The notes: a model not told the origin generated them from the sequence alone. DNA of 64,000 nt from Jacaranda mimosifolia (GCA_018894105.1 CM032121.1:28744230-28808229); one strand, 5' to 3'; shown: positions 33,897 to 46,712, numbered from the stretch's first letter. Numbers and translations are program-made.

Positions 33897-34000
33897 TCCA
33901 GTGGCTTGTAGCTTAATTAGCATTAGTCTTTCTCAGTATGTGGGAGATCTCGTATTTGACGCGAACGGGCGTCATTTTTGTCAAAAAAAAAAAGAAAAAA
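33897..34000 (+). mobile_element. diverged tRNA-derived SINE
   Basis: TCCAGTGGCTTGTAGC-TTAATTAGCATTAGTC and a worn B-box region lead to an A-rich tail. It is flanked by an 18-bp duplication AATTAGTATACATAATTT (33878-33895; 34001-34018, one mismatch). Confidence 0.75.
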
Positions 34001-34429
34001 AATTAATATACATAATTTTGAAAAGTTCACATAAATATTACATTATATTACACAAAGCTACAATAATGTAACATTTACATATATATATATATATATATAT
34101 AAATGAGCATAAACTCCATGCTATGCGCAGTATAATCATTGAATTAAATTAAATTTAAAGACGTACAAATATAAAATTAAGTTTTTTTACTTTGACAAAT
34201 AGAATATTATATTTACTTGTGTTCAATCAATGAAATGCTATCGTTTTCCAAGCACATTATTTTAAATAGGTAAAAGTGTTACCGTCAAATACTCTATATC
34301 ACAACTGTAATACAATAAAAAGAATAATAATATTAAAGTTTAATTAATTTAATAGAGTGTTAAGTGTAAGAATTAGTAGATTTTAATCATATATTTATAA
34401 TTATTATTTTATAAGTTAGAAGGAAGAAT

Positions 34430-34830
34430 ATGGAGTGGTGTCATCTTAATTCAAGAATATGAATAAGTGTATATTTATTTAGGAATATTGGAGTGATGAC
34501 ATTTTTTTAATTCAAGAATATGTATATATAGGTACATCTTTACTTAGGCATATAAAGTGGTGGCATTTTAATTCAAGAATATGTATATATAGGTGCATCT
34601 TTACTTAGGCATATAAAGTGATGGCATTTTAATTCAAGAATATTTATAGGTAGCATTTTAATTAAAGAATGTGTAGCGGTGCTTTTTAGTTAAGAATATA
34701 AGAATAGTGTCATTGTAATTAAGCAATACATAGTGATGACATTTTAATTGAATAATATGAAGTGATGATATCTTAATTTAAGAATATGTAGAGGTCATTT
34801 TATTTAAGAATACAAAATAGTAGTGTTTTA
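34430..34830 (+). repeat. imperfect tandem repeats, about 35-65 bp units
   Basis: Repeated words ATTTTAATTCAAGAATATG and CTTTACTTAGGCATATAAAG with GTGGTGGCA or GTGATGGCA. Two central units (about 34505-34630) are nearly identical; outer units are worn. No coding region is seen. Confidence 0.7.
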
Positions 34831-35240
34831 ATTCTATGTTATTGGAAATTAAATTATGAGTTTCAAAATGATGCTATATATATATGCTAGAAAATATGAG
34901 AAGACATGCTTAGATTAGTGGAGGAAGGATTTCGAAAGGATGCTTTTTACTTAATTTTATAAGAATAAGGTAGGGTGAGTATTTTACTTATGTTTAAAAT
35001 TAAAAATATTCTTTAGTATGTGTAAATATGTTTTGCAACCAAGTTGATTATAACAATTTTGATATGTAATATGGGATCTATGTAATGTGAAATCTTTGTT
35101 ATATGCCCGCTCAAAACTAATTTTGAATGTTTTGTAAGCTTCTTTATGGTAACTTCGATATGGATTATCCACTAATTTTGGGATTATAATCACATGGTAA
35201 TATTGGTAATAAGTCATTATAAGTTATTTTCAACTATTAA
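34831..35240. other. AT-rich spacer
   Basis: No gene or element end is recognised. Confidence 0.5.
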
Positions 35241-36381
35241 TGGTATGATTGGTACGCAGAAATGAGATGGGAATGGAATAGACGTTCTCAAGTCCATTCC
35301 TAAACCCATGATTGGTATAATCTAGAGATGGAAATGCATATTGACATTAGAATCCCCATTCCCAAAAGGATGGATTTAGCCATTCACTCCCTCCCCCATG
35401 GGTTTAGCTATTCCCAATCCATTAGGAATGAACTTATATCTTTTCTTTTTTAACAAAATAACACTCCACAATTGAATAAAATACTTTTATATTTAAGAAA
35501 AGAAATTTGTATTTTGTAAATATTTGATATTATGTTCCAACTTATTGGATTGCTATGTGTTTTTATTTAATTATATATTTTATTCATATATATTTTAGTA
35601 ATATTATAAAAATTATTATAAAAAATAAAAATAATAAAAATAAGAATAATTATGTGCATCTCAATTTTTATAATAAAAAAGAAGAATATCATGAATTTGG
35701 TCCATGCTAATGAAATATATATAATTTAAAATATTATTTATATCCGCATATCTTCGAATGTCTAAAAAATATAAATAAAACTAATAAATGCAAAGTTTTC
35801 CATTCTATCAACAATTCTTCAAATTAAACTTATAAAAAAATACAATAAATCATTCTAACCTTATCATGAAAAAGTTAAGTACTTTAGTTATAAAGTATTT
35901 TATAATATAATTATATTTTATCAAAAAATTTAAAAGAGTTTACTAAGTTATAATTTGAAAAATAATAATTTTAAAGAAATTGTGCTTCTACTTTTTTGCG
36001 TAAACATATATAACTTGTTAATAACATATAAAATACATATATTTACTGATGTAATTTGAATAACATTAAAAATAATAAACTGTATAATTATAAACTTACT
36101 AAAAAAATATCTATGGTAAAACATAAAAATATTTTACTAACAAATACTTTTAATTTAATAAATTTTACAAAAAGATAATTTGGTCAGTTAAAAATTTATT
36201 CCATTCCAACTGGTCATTCCTATTTACCAATCATTAGAATAGAACTAAGGAGGGAATGTCGATTCCATTCCTTTATCATTCCCTATACATACCAATCATA
36301 GGATAAGCTGTACCAATATTATTCCATTTCTAAAGTCATTTCATTCCCACCTAATTTCATTCATTCATATCAATCACTACC
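35241..36381. mobile_element. PIF/Harbinger-like non-coding element
   Basis: Ends TGGTATGATTGGTACGCAGA and, read inward from the right, GGTAGTGATTGATATGAATG are imperfect inverted repeats. The next inner blocks (GATGGGAATGGAATAGA and GGTGGGAATGAAATGAC) are inverted too. A 3-bp TAA target duplication lies at 35238-35240 and 36382-36384, as in this superfamily. The interior is AT-rich and non-coding. Confidence 0.55.
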
Positions 36382-36384
36382 TAA

Positions 36385-38171
36385 ATATTTTGTATCTTAA
36401 ATATACTTAAAATGCTTCATGCAAGCTCACTCTTTTTGTTAACATTTTCGGATGCAGAGAAAAATTAACAAAGTCAAGAAATAGGAATCAATTTTTTAAT
36501 TGAAGTTTTCATTCATTGATTTATGTATAAAAATTATTTTATTTTGTTGAGTTGTGGCGTGACAACAAAAATGTCTTCTCTATACATCGGAGCTTGTACT
36601 TCATTTAATCAATATTATATTGTTATTGATAACTTGTATAGTTCTCACCACACTCTTTGGCTCTCTACCCATGATTTCCTCCGCTTAATGGATAACCATT
36701 TGCTACCAATGGAGAATTGCTTCTCATCTTAAATTCAGGTGATTGGATTTGCACCAATGGAAATCATAAACTTTCTACACAATAGAGGGATTGATTTGCT
36801 TATTTTTAGATAGTGAATGGGGTTCCTTCTTCCATTCTCTCCTATTCACTGGTACTGATCATTCATACTGGAAAACAATTTTCTTACTTTCTTTGTGTTA
36901 GCTGATGATTTAAACGAGTCGCACATACACCCTAGGACATGTTCCTCGATGCTAGGGACATCCCCAAAGAGCGGGGAATTTCGTGACATTTCGAATTCTC
37001 AACAAAAATGATGTGGTATATTGAGTCAAATTTTTAATATCAAACACTACACGTCAAATATCTCTAGTTATAACCATGTTTAAGGTACAATATACAAATA
37101 TATTATAAAAATACAAAAACTAGTAGAACTACATTGTAATAAAATAAACATGACAAAAATCAAAGCAATGAAATATCTTTTGTAATCAGAATAAATTGAA
37201 CTAAGTGGGTTTTGGAATGGATAATGATTCATTGTTTAATATATATAATGCATCTTTATTTTAATTCTTCCAAAATTAGAGATGCTACAATAGAGTTTTG
37301 AAAGAAGTAAAAGTAAAATATTCATGTATGTTTTATATGTGTCGAATTCAGACATCCTATATGTTTTACTTTATTCAATATCAATGTTTTTATTTTATTG
37401 AACGTACAGACATTAAACCTTTGCCAAATAATAATTTTTTCATCTTAACAGTGGGAAAAAATTATTTCAAATGATTTAACAAAAATATTTTTTTTTCTTT
37501 TCGAAGCATTTAGTAGGAAAAAGAATCTAAGGTTACACTACAGTGATTATTGATGAATATAATACATGAACTAATGATTTTGTTATACAGTAGAAGTTGA
37601 TTAATATATGAATTATTATTCATTGACAACTGGAATCTATGCAAAAGATTTAGTTGGAGTGACTCATTCTTTGAAAGATGTGCTGGTATACTTTTTCTAG
37701 TTTTAGTTGCCTACCATATACATAGACGTGTACATTTTGGTTTTAATTTTTATTTTATTTTATTTACTTTTACGGGGCTCATTACAGAAATCTATGAAGA
37801 GATATTATCACATGGTACCATTTTAGTTGACCACAGTCTCAATAATGATCTTCAAGGTAACTTTTATTACTTGACATCTCAACCTTCTGTGTCCATGTCT
37901 AAATAACAACCATAGCCTCTGTCATTATGGGGTTCTCGTTCATATGTTGACTTCTGGCTAAGATATTCTTCTTCTTATGACATAAGTAAAAATAGACTTT
38001 GATGGCATAGGTAAAATCAGACTTTCTTCAATAAGTGCTGTATTTGATTTTTGTTCTTTTGTTTTTCTCATTTGAAGCATTGAAGTTAGACCATACAAAG
38101 GTGATCAGATTAACTCGTCTAATGTCTTCAAGTATGCAAATCGGCTTACCAACAGGAAACCTTCTCTCAAT
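36385..38171. other. gene-free region
   Basis: Mixed low-copy DNA. Short frames (for example 36523-36732) have no clear domain. Possible very old retroelement remnants cannot be confirmed. Confidence 0.45.
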
Positions 38172-38199
38172 TTGTTGTGTAAGGTAATTTGTACCCATG

Positions 38200-38561
38200 T
38201 GATGTGTGTGCGCGCTAAGTGAGTTAGCCGAGTTTTGAGAGCAAGAGAGAGACTAGAGAGAAACTATAGAGAACTTTTACTACCTAAATTCTTCTTGATT
38301 TTCTTGGTTTCTTCTTGGTTCCTTTATAAATGTGGTCTTACTCCTATTTATATTATCCTCCTCAAAATGGACGATGGATATTGATTTGATCCTACGGTTT
38401 AATTGAATTTTCAGAATATTTCCTACACTAAAAGTTTCCAAAACCTATTCTAGAATTTTTTGTATATTTCTACAAGTATCTACAACAGTCTAAAGAGTGT
38501 TGCGACATTCCTTAACCTTTGGCGTCTTGCTTCCTCGCAGGTCTCCAACTGTGGCGTGACA
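38200..38561 (-). mobile_element. possible solo LTR remnant
   Basis: Read on the minus strand it begins TGTCACGCCACAGTTGGAGA. It has a TATA-like TTTATAAAGG and a downstream CT-rich stretch (TCTCTCTAGTCTCTCTCTTG) like plant LTRs. It abuts the duplicated segment at 38567. No target duplication was found and the far end is approximate. Confidence 0.35.
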
Positions 38562-38566
38562 TTATG

Positions 38567-39105
38567 CTATCTCTCATTTTCCAAGAGATTTTAACAGCTA
38601 GGCTTCCTCATATGCTGTACTTTTATGACTTAGAATGTATGGTTGGTTGGTTATGTTAATTCTCATTGACTTTGAACCAGTCCACCAGGCTTCAGCTAAG
38701 CTGCTTTTAGTGTGTCTATTTCAATTAATGCTTTACACAATATTTGGGGTCTTTTTCAATTTAGATCCATTGAAGTGTAAGAATAAGTAATCTGAAAAAC
38801 ATGAAAACGATATCCTGTATGCTGTAGTATCTTCTATTTTCACATTCCAACAAGATGATAATCCATAATATTGTCTTATTTCTTTTTTGTTCAAGGAATG
38901 AGGAGAGTAAAAAATGTCCTTGAATGGCTTCTTAACTGAATCTAGAATAACATTGGTGGTTTGACATGCATCTCAATTGGTACATCATCATATGGGACTA
39001 GCTTGTCATTTAAACCACTACCCATGTTAAAGGTCTTTTGGAAATGTTCTGCTGCCTTTATTGTGTCTGTTATCAGTTGGGCTTGCTGCCACACTAAATA
39101 ACCCC
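38567..39105 (+). repeat. segmental duplication, copy 2
   Basis: Diverged copy of the F-box gene's 3' flank (32822-33440), same orientation, about 5.7 kb away. A 30-bp stretch at 39264-39293 matches the F-box gene's coding sequence at 31165-31194 with two mismatches (ATTGTAAGC-TTTGAGA-AGCTTCATATTG), possibly part of the same event. Confidence 0.78.
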
Positions 39106-40071
39106 TTTGGACTGATTCTTGGTATGAAGCTTGTCTGGTTGTTCTCTCTTCTTCCCCCTTTCCTTTTGTCCCCTCTCTTTTGGTTATATGATTTTATTGG
39201 TCTCTGCATTCTGGAATACGTGATGGAGGAATAAAAGTTGGATAAAGGAGAGTTAATCTGAATAGAATTGTAAGCATTTGAGAGAGCTTCATATTGCCTG
39301 TGCATTCTCATGTTATCCTTTTTATTCTATTCAGCAAAATGATGTAAAGAGGGGACTTTCAAGTGAGAGAGATCGTGTGTTCTGTTCCCTTGTAAAATTC
39401 ACAGGTTCTACAAGAATTTCATTTGAGAGTGTAGCTGAAAGGATTTCTTTCCCTGTATCCCCTCAATTTTGTCTTTGGCTTTCTTCTTGCTCCTTGGGAA
39501 ATTTTTTGAAGGTAATGTTGTTGCTTCCTTCCTTTCTTGTCTAACTTATCAAACACCTTTCTACAGAAGGAATAACATAGCTTATGTGCTGGCCAATGAT
39601 TCATCAGTTTTCTGAGTGAAAAGCATTTGTTGTACACTACAGATCATCATTTGTTATTGGCATTCCTATACAACTGGATTGCTCAAAATTTAAAATCTCA
39701 TTTTATATTTTCCTAGAGCTTTATTTTGGAATTTGATCATTTCTTTTCGACTCAAGAGGAAAAAGGTAAAGGTATGTTCTGAATTTATTTTCGATGGGAA
39801 TTATTATTCATGTGCTAAAACACGCAAAAACAAGAGATGGAAGGAAAAAGATATTCGGTTCACTTTCTATTGTTCTCATGTGCATGATAAATGGATGTAT
39901 CCATTTTCTGTGCTTTTCTCAAGAAAATATTAAATACAAAAATCTCTGTTGTTTTGAGAAAAAGAAGAATCATTATCACTATTGCTATCAACATACCTTT
40001 GACACAAAAAGAAGCAGCATCAGAAGAAAGAAATGGGAAAAAAAAAAAAAATTTGGCAGCCAGGCAATTGC
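39106..40071. other. spacer downstream of the DUF247 gene
   Basis: No gene is recognised apart from the F-box-like 30-bp match at 39264-39293. The 3' untranslated region of the minus-strand DUF247 gene probably lies close to 40071. Confidence 0.45.
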
Positions 40072-41635
40072 TCAAGAATGCGGCATATAATAACCATACA
40101 CACTGTAAAACGTTTGTGCCAAGGTTAACGCCAGCAACACCACAGCAGCAAAGAACGAGATAATCGACCAAGGATTATTGAAGTATTTGTGCTTCAAAAT
40201 AGCCCTCCAAGCATTCCACCTGTGATCATAGTACCTATTCACTTGTTCGGACAACCTTGAAAGGGAGCTGTCGTTTATGTCAAAAACCGCTTCTTGACAT
40301 AGGCGATTGAAGAGTTCAGCTACCTCTGCATCACTCCCAAGCCAATTCTCAATAATCCCACAGTAGTGCAAGTAGCTCACATCGGCAGGTGAGTCGATCA
40401 AATTGTCCATGAAGATCACATACGATGTTATGTCATTTGTGCAGTCCAAATGGCACTGTTCGAATGAAATGAGGTTAAGGAAAAGAGACTTAGTACCGTC
40501 ATGGATCAAGAGCCGACGAATCTTGAGGATCCCATTCTTGAATTTTATGTCCCAGAATCTATCAGTTTTTCTTTTCTTGAACTTGATCCCTGCTTCTTTT
40601 AGGTCTGTGACGCAATGAATGAGTTGCTGCCGCCTCTTGTCTGCCACACGGCTGGTGTGCGACCACCGTTTGATCCAAATTCGGAGCGTTGGTTTAGTCC
40701 CGGTCCGAAGGGCTAATAGGCTGCGCTGGAAGACCTCAAGGCAGTGGAGTCCTCCCTGCTCTGTCAATGGATCAAAAGTATTCGCGTTTCCAAGAGACGA
40801 CTCCAGTTTGGTCCTATCACTCTTCGTCAATGGCTCATCAGTCGGCATTAGCTGATCAAAGAACCTCAGCGCCAGCCTCGCAACCTCCCCTTTCTGATCC
40901 GGCTTGCCAGACTGGATCCCGTACAGCCTGTCCAATATAAAAAGGGGAATCTGATTCTCAAGCATTATCATGTCACGCTGTATGGAGTGCATTGTGCCAC
41001 GCATCGCGAAAATCGGATCATTCCTCGAGTAACCAAAGCCCCAGCGGCGCCGCGAAATAGCTCAAGAATGAAGCACGCGTCTAGCACCATCATTTCCACA
41101 AACTCATAGCTGCTGAGGCAGATCGGACCTTTTCTTCAAGTTCTTTCACAGCATCAAGATACATTTTTACACCTTGATTGGTCCGCTTGAGCACGTGGTG
41201 AAGGGCCCGCCACTTGTGTCTCTCCATGTTGCGTAGTCTTCTCTTGCCATGGTGATAAGGCCCCAATGATACAATCTGTAGGATATAGGCCTTTTCATCG
41301 CCTTCCCGGAGGCAATGGGGGACCCTATAGATGGAGAGTTTGACCCATGCGCCGGCGGCATCATCCTGTTGGGCTTGATCCAGCTTTTCTTTGATGCTGA
41401 CCACCCACTCGGATTCCGGGGGCTTGGCCTGGCCCTCCTCAACATCGCCCGTTTCTTCAACTTTGATCGAGGGTAGTTGATTTTCTTGTTTCTGGGGCTG
41501 GGTTGTCTCTGGGAACTTGATAGGTCTTGGATTTATTGGACTTCGTGCATTTTGAAACCCGATTTCTACTGCTTGATTGAGCTTGAGGGTGATAAGGTAC
41601 CAACTAAGAAGCTCTTTATTGAACACTGCAACCAT
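40072..41635 (-). pseudogene. DUF247 (UPF0481) protein gene, two frameshifts
   Basis: DUF247 proteins are plant-specific, usually with one C-terminal membrane segment; most functions are unknown, though some act in grass self-incompatibility. The minus strand starts at the ATG at 41635 and reads VKLSIYRVPHCLREGDEKAY, then ILQIVSLGPYHHGKRRLRNM, the classic DUF247 start. Near 41105 the frame shifts. A middle frame reads YEFVEMMVLDACFILELFRG, then near 41045 shifts again to GFGYSRNDPIFAMRGTMHSI. This joins the open frame 41004-40072 (IQRDMIMLENQIPLFILDRL to the C-terminus). The last 30 residues hold a hydrophobic segment (IISFFAAVVLLALTL). All conserved blocks are present in order. So the gene is recently dead, or the two shifts are sequence errors. 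No intron boundaries explain them. Confidence 0.85.
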
Positions 41636-42465
41636 TTTGATCTAATGGATTTCTGTACGGATTTTGCCACTGTTTGGAGATAAATTCTCAAAAAGGAATA
41701 ACACTTTCTTAAAATTCTTATTCCTTGTTGGGGGCTAACATTTTAGCTTTACATTAAAGTTAAAATGCTCTGCATAAATCATTAGAATAGTTGTAAGGTA
41801 ATAACTATATGACATTGAGCTTAAACCTAATCCAGAAGGGCTGCCCTATGTTGGACCCTACTTCGAAATTAAAAATGATCTACACGTTTTCTGCATATGG
41901 CCAGTGTAAGGATGTGTACACATTATTATCTATTGGTGTATTTAGATATTTTAAGCATTTAAGTATCATTAATGTGGTGTAAGTGAAATGTCAATGGTTT
42001 AATCATAATATAAAAATGAAGCTGATAAGAAAAGAGGGATAAAAGAGTAGAGCCCATAAGCTGATGTATTTTAAAATTCAGAGTCAAATACTAATATAGA
42101 TGGTATTGGCTTGAATCCTTCCATCAGTTTATACTCTCTATCAGATAAACGAAGACCTGATTCAGATTTAGTGAACATGACATGTTTTGAATCCCTGAGG
42201 CTTTTGATATGTCGCAGCAAATAAAAACAAGTTAACAATATGCACATGCCATAATTTATTAATTTATTAGGTATTACCAAATTATGATTGAGAGGATGTG
42301 GGGATAATGTAGTAGCTAGAAAGTGAATCAGTCAAATATGTGCATTCTTCATCCTTCAAACTAAATCCCCATTATATTGATAAGCTCTGTTTATATCCCT
42401 AATGTGAAAATTTACACAATAAAATACTAAATTAAAAAATTCGAAGTCGATAGCATATATGTTTA
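41636..42465. other. upstream flank of the DUF247 gene
   Basis: AT-rich, and would contain the promoter. No clear TATA box could be chosen and no other gene is recognised. Confidence 0.45.
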
Positions 42466-44342
42466 GAACTTGTTTGCTTGCTTTGATATTATATGATAGA
42501 TACACAATCAAATTCAAATTTCAATGTTTGGTTCATTTTTAAAAGCCCTTAATACAACAATTATGGCTTGACATTCATTTAAGACCAAAGTTGGCTTTGT
42601 GTATCAAGGCCTTGAGGAGGGATATATTTTCCAACCTAAGTTGGAAATAAATTGTGTTTCTCAAATGTGATAGTCATGCCAACCAAACAATCAAAATTAG
42701 ATATCAAGTTATTTAAAATATGGTGAATTACAGTTACCACCCTTGAGGTTTGGCGTAATTACGAAAATGTCCTTGCTTTCTCAAAAATTACAAAAACCCC
42801 ATAAAATGACAAACCTAATTGGAATGTGGACAAAATTTGTGAAATATCTAAAATATCCCTAACAGAAAAGCAATTAAAAAATTAAAAAAATATTAAAAAT
42901 TAGTTTGATGGCTAAAGTCCTAAATGCCCCTCTATGTATTGTGATACATTAAAATATGAATTATGTTAAATAGTTATATCTCTAAAATAATTTATTTATG
43001 TAATTAAATTTATTTAATAATATTAAATAATAAAACATTTATTAGTTGAGTTACATATCAAATATTATTTATTCAAATAATTAATATAACTAAAATAATT
43101 AATAAAATTTAGTTAAGACAAATATCCCTTTATGTATACATATTTAAAATAATTTACCTATGCAATTAAATTTGTTTAATAATATTAAATAATAAATAAT
43201 ATTTATTAATTGAGTTACATATTAAATACTATTAAACTAGTAGGCATATCTAAAATAATTTAGTTGAATTTAATTAAATTATTTATTAAAATAATAATCA
43301 TATTTAAAATAAAGAGAGTTTAAATGATTAAATTATTTATTCAAATAATTAATATATCCAAAATAATTAACAAAATTTAGTTAAATTTATTTATGAATTA
43401 AAAACAATAAATAAAAAATTAAAACTATATTAATTGAGAGTAAACAAGTAAAAAAATTTAAATATATGCATTTTTAATTAAATTGTTTAAATAGAAAAAG
43501 ATAATTTTTTTAAATTGTATTATTTAATAAAATAATAATCACTCTAAAATAAAGATATTTAAAATAATTAAATTAATATTTATTCAAATAATACATATAT
43601 CTCAAATAATTAACAAAATTTAGTGAAATTTATTTATTAATTAAAAACACAATAAATAAAAAGTTAAATACAATATTAGTTAGGAATAAATAAGTAAAAG
43701 CCGGCGGCTTCTGCCAGGCTGCCATGGGCAGCAAGAAGTAAGTGTCGGCCATCTGGCCATGGCCAAGTGGCTCGTGGCTTGCTGCGAAGGGGTAGGTGGT
43801 GGGGAGGTATTTTTGTGTGTGTGTGTGTATATATATATATATGCATATGAATATGTATGTATCTTTTTTTTATTCAACATATATGTATATATATGTATAC
43901 ATTATATTATATATGTATGTATATGTATATAAATATTTTTCATTTTTTTATACATATTTTTTTTTATTAAGATTTAGGGCATTTTTGTATTTTTATTAAG
44001 GTTTTAGGACATTTTTGTATTTTTACCCAATCAGTTCATCAACCAATTTACTTGAAGGGTATTTATGGAATTTTGTATGCCATTTTTAATGAAAATTTTA
44101 GAAAACCCTAACGGCAGTCAATGGCTAAACTAAATCGTTGGACGGTGACAAACCTCATGGGGGATTTTGTAATTTTTGAAAAAGCGATGATCTTTTCGTA
44201 GTTACACTAAACCTCAGAGGTAGTAGCCGGAATTCACCTTTTAAAATATACAAACAAACATTAGATATGATACACAATAACCCATTATTTATCCTAATCA
44301 TGAGTATCATGCCTAATCCAAATACAACAAGCAAACGAGATC
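42466..44342. mobile_element. Tourist-like (PIF/Harbinger) MITE, split by a Mutator element
   Basis: Ends GAACTTGTTTGCTTG and, inward from the right, GATCTCGTTTGCTTG are inverted. TTA target duplications lie at 42463-42465 and 44343-44345. Without the nested element (42722-44240) the MITE would be about 358 bp. Confidence 0.65.
42722..44240. mobile_element. Mutator-like element, non-coding
   Basis: Long inverted ends of roughly 80 bp: GGTGAATTACAGTTACCACC and, from the right, AAGGTGAATTCCGGCTACTA. Both lead into CTGAGGTTT-type and CTTT(C/T)TCAAAAATTACAAAA blocks. A perfect 9-bp target duplication TTAAAATAT (42713-42721; 44241-44249) fits Mutator. The interior is AT-rich with a GC islet at 43700-43800 (GCCGGCGGCTTCTGCCAGG, CATCTGGCCATGGCC) and TG/TA microsatellites. 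No transposase is seen. Confidence 0.8.
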
Positions 44343-44636
44343 TTAATGAATGAGCAAAATGGATTCACAATGTGAAATATTACACGATCAAATATTATCA
44401 AATCAAAAAATTCCTTATGACCACTGCCCAAGAACTGAATAATGTGAAAATGGAAGTAGTTGATTAGCCGAGAAGAAGAAAACTACTGCTCGAGAACTGA
44501 ATTAATAATGTAAAACCAAAAGCAATTAAGTACTTCCCAGCTCATTCAACAGCATATCCATAGCCGTATGCCAAGTTTGAAATTGTTGGATTTTCAGCAT
44601 TGTTGGTGAGATAAGAAGCTTCCATTCCATCACAAT

Positions 44637-45460
44637 AAGGAGTGTAAATGGATATTAAACAGATTGCATATACTGTTTTCATATTCGTATTTGTTTAACT
44701 TTTTGAATATTTGGATACAGATACGGATACGGATCTGACGGATATTTAAGAATGAAATTCGAATTTGTCTTTACTGGATATCGATCGAATTCGGATAAAT
44801 CCGTATTCGATTGTAATTATTCATATGTATTTATATCTGATTAAACTTATCTGTATTCGAATTATTTTTTTTATATTCATATTCAAATATAATTATTTAG
44901 ATATTTATTTACGAATATCAAATACGTGAATCTATGAACCTATAACAAATACATATTTTAATTAATAGAATGAACTATACAATTTCATTAAAAAGAAAAC
45001 AATCAAACAAATAGCATAATTTTTAATTAATAATTGACTTTATAATTGATTATTAGTACTAATTAATATTAATAATGGCATTTAAGTATATTAATTATAA
45101 AGTCAACCAACAAAAATTATGTTGATTAACTTTATTGTTCAATTTTTCTCTAGAGTACAATAATTTTTTAAATTTATTCTTTTTTTCCCCAATTCTTTAG
45201 TTATAATTTATATATATACATATAAGGATTATGAGATTTTCATTGAAAAATATAAACAATATATTATTTAATAAATAAATATTTGAATCGGATATTAAAT
45301 TGATCGGATACGTATTTACCATATCCATATTCATTTATAATTGGATATCTACTAATTGAACACGAATAATATTTACTTTAAATTGATACGGATAAATTTT
45401 GTATAAACGAATACGAATGCGAATGGTAAATAAATTTTCAAATATCCATTTACAACTCTA
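44637..45460. mobile_element. non-autonomous hAT element with GGATA/ATATCC repeats
   Basis: Ends AAGGAGTGTAAATGGATATT and, inward from the right, TAGAGTTGTAAATGGATATT are inverted, with four mismatches in 20. Flanking 8-mers ATCACAAT and ACGACAAT agree at 6 of 8. Subterminal ACGGATACGGAT and CGAATACGAAT words are typical of hAT binding repeats. It is non-coding. Confidence 0.7.
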
Positions 45461-45807
45461 ACGACAATCCCACAGTTGCTTGAGCCCAGAGGGAATAAAA
45501 AGGATAGGTTAGGTTACATACTGATGAATAGAGTTGGAGGGATGATCTCCCTCCAATCAACAGATTCCGGCAACTAATTGTATTGGCTGGGAACTGTAAC
45601 GTTGACCAGCATTGCACTTTTGCACTTCACAAACTAGTAGTGTGTGCTGAACTACATAGACTTGTATTCTTCCAGCATGAGTCAGATCAGCAAACTGGTT
45701 CAATCCCACCTTAATCCTTGTTTGTTCGATCCCTCATATTGTGTGCATCAATGAACTTGAAATTATCCTTAAAAATATCAAATCTTTGGTCCTTTCTTCC
45801 AAATTGT
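45461..45807. other. spacer
   Basis: Ordinary-looking low-copy sequence. No gene or element end is recognised. Confidence 0.45.
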
Positions 45808-46467
45808 TGATGGTGATTTTAGTATAATGGGCTCCTAAATCTCAGCCTAAAGGGACTGCTCAACCAGAAAGATGAAATTTAAAGACATGAGTTGGATCCT
45901 ACAGCTACGGAACAAACGTTAGGCTAGCCAAGAGGGTGCTCGGCTATGACCCTCCGATGATTAAGTCAGTATTTCGACCCGAGAGTAATTAGACAAAGTA
46001 ACAGTTCACAGAGAATATCAAAGCTTGTCGTTACTTCTGAAGGATGAGGTATTTATAGTGTTTACTTAGGAATAAAAGAGGGGTTTCTCCTTGATATATT
46101 TTAGACATTGTTCCCATAAGTAGGGGCATCTTAGGTCTTTCTGACCTGAGTTAGAGATTTACACATGGCTAATTGGCCGAAGAGGGGATCCATACTACCA
46201 TTAATGCGGAGGTGATGCGTCGTCAAGCCAATTAATGCGAACAGTCTAGTAGTTGAGGCGCATTTAATGCGGATGCGATAGGTGACAAAGGTTATCATTA
46301 ACTGCCATTGATGCTCCTGTCTCACTCAAATCGACCTCTTAGTCGAGAAATTTGATCTCTATGGTCGAAATAGGGGTATCTACGCTCCAAGATGCTTTAT
46401 TGGGCCTTGGGCCCCATAGGTTGGATAGGTTATAGACCCATTGGGCGTGTTAGGCCTACTTATATCA
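45808..46467 (-). repeat. LTR, minus orientation
   Basis: The plus strand begins TGATGGTGATTTTAGTATAATGGG and ends CCTACTTATATCA. It belongs to the same family as 23204-23875. A TATA box (minus strand ACTATAAATACCTC) lies near 46049. The tract after it (plus strand TAACACCCTACCACTCC) is the complement of a polypurine tract. Confidence 0.78.
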
Positions 46468-46712
46468 TAACACCCTACCACTCCATAGTTCCACCATAAC
46501 ACGACTAGGGTTAGAAGTAGCTAGATGAAGTTATGGTTAGTATATTGATGAGAATCATTAGAGCAGAAAAAAACATTTTAAATCTCGACCAGGGTAATAA
46601 AGGCAGAAGCCATTATAGGCTATTACACGGATATTTATGCAAGGTGACCGGCGGTTATGCAATTATTAGCTAGTTACAGGCCAATTTAACCGATTAGCAT
46701 TCTTGGCTTGCC

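Noticed and set aside
34112..34135. Inverted Helitron 3' end (CCATGCTATGCGCAG)
   Set aside because: Resembles the hairpin region, but no CTRR end and no matching TC end were found.
39733..40171. Several plus-strand frames near the DUF247 stop
   Set aside because: Low-complexity Lys-rich frames overlapping the DUF247 C-terminus; no domain.
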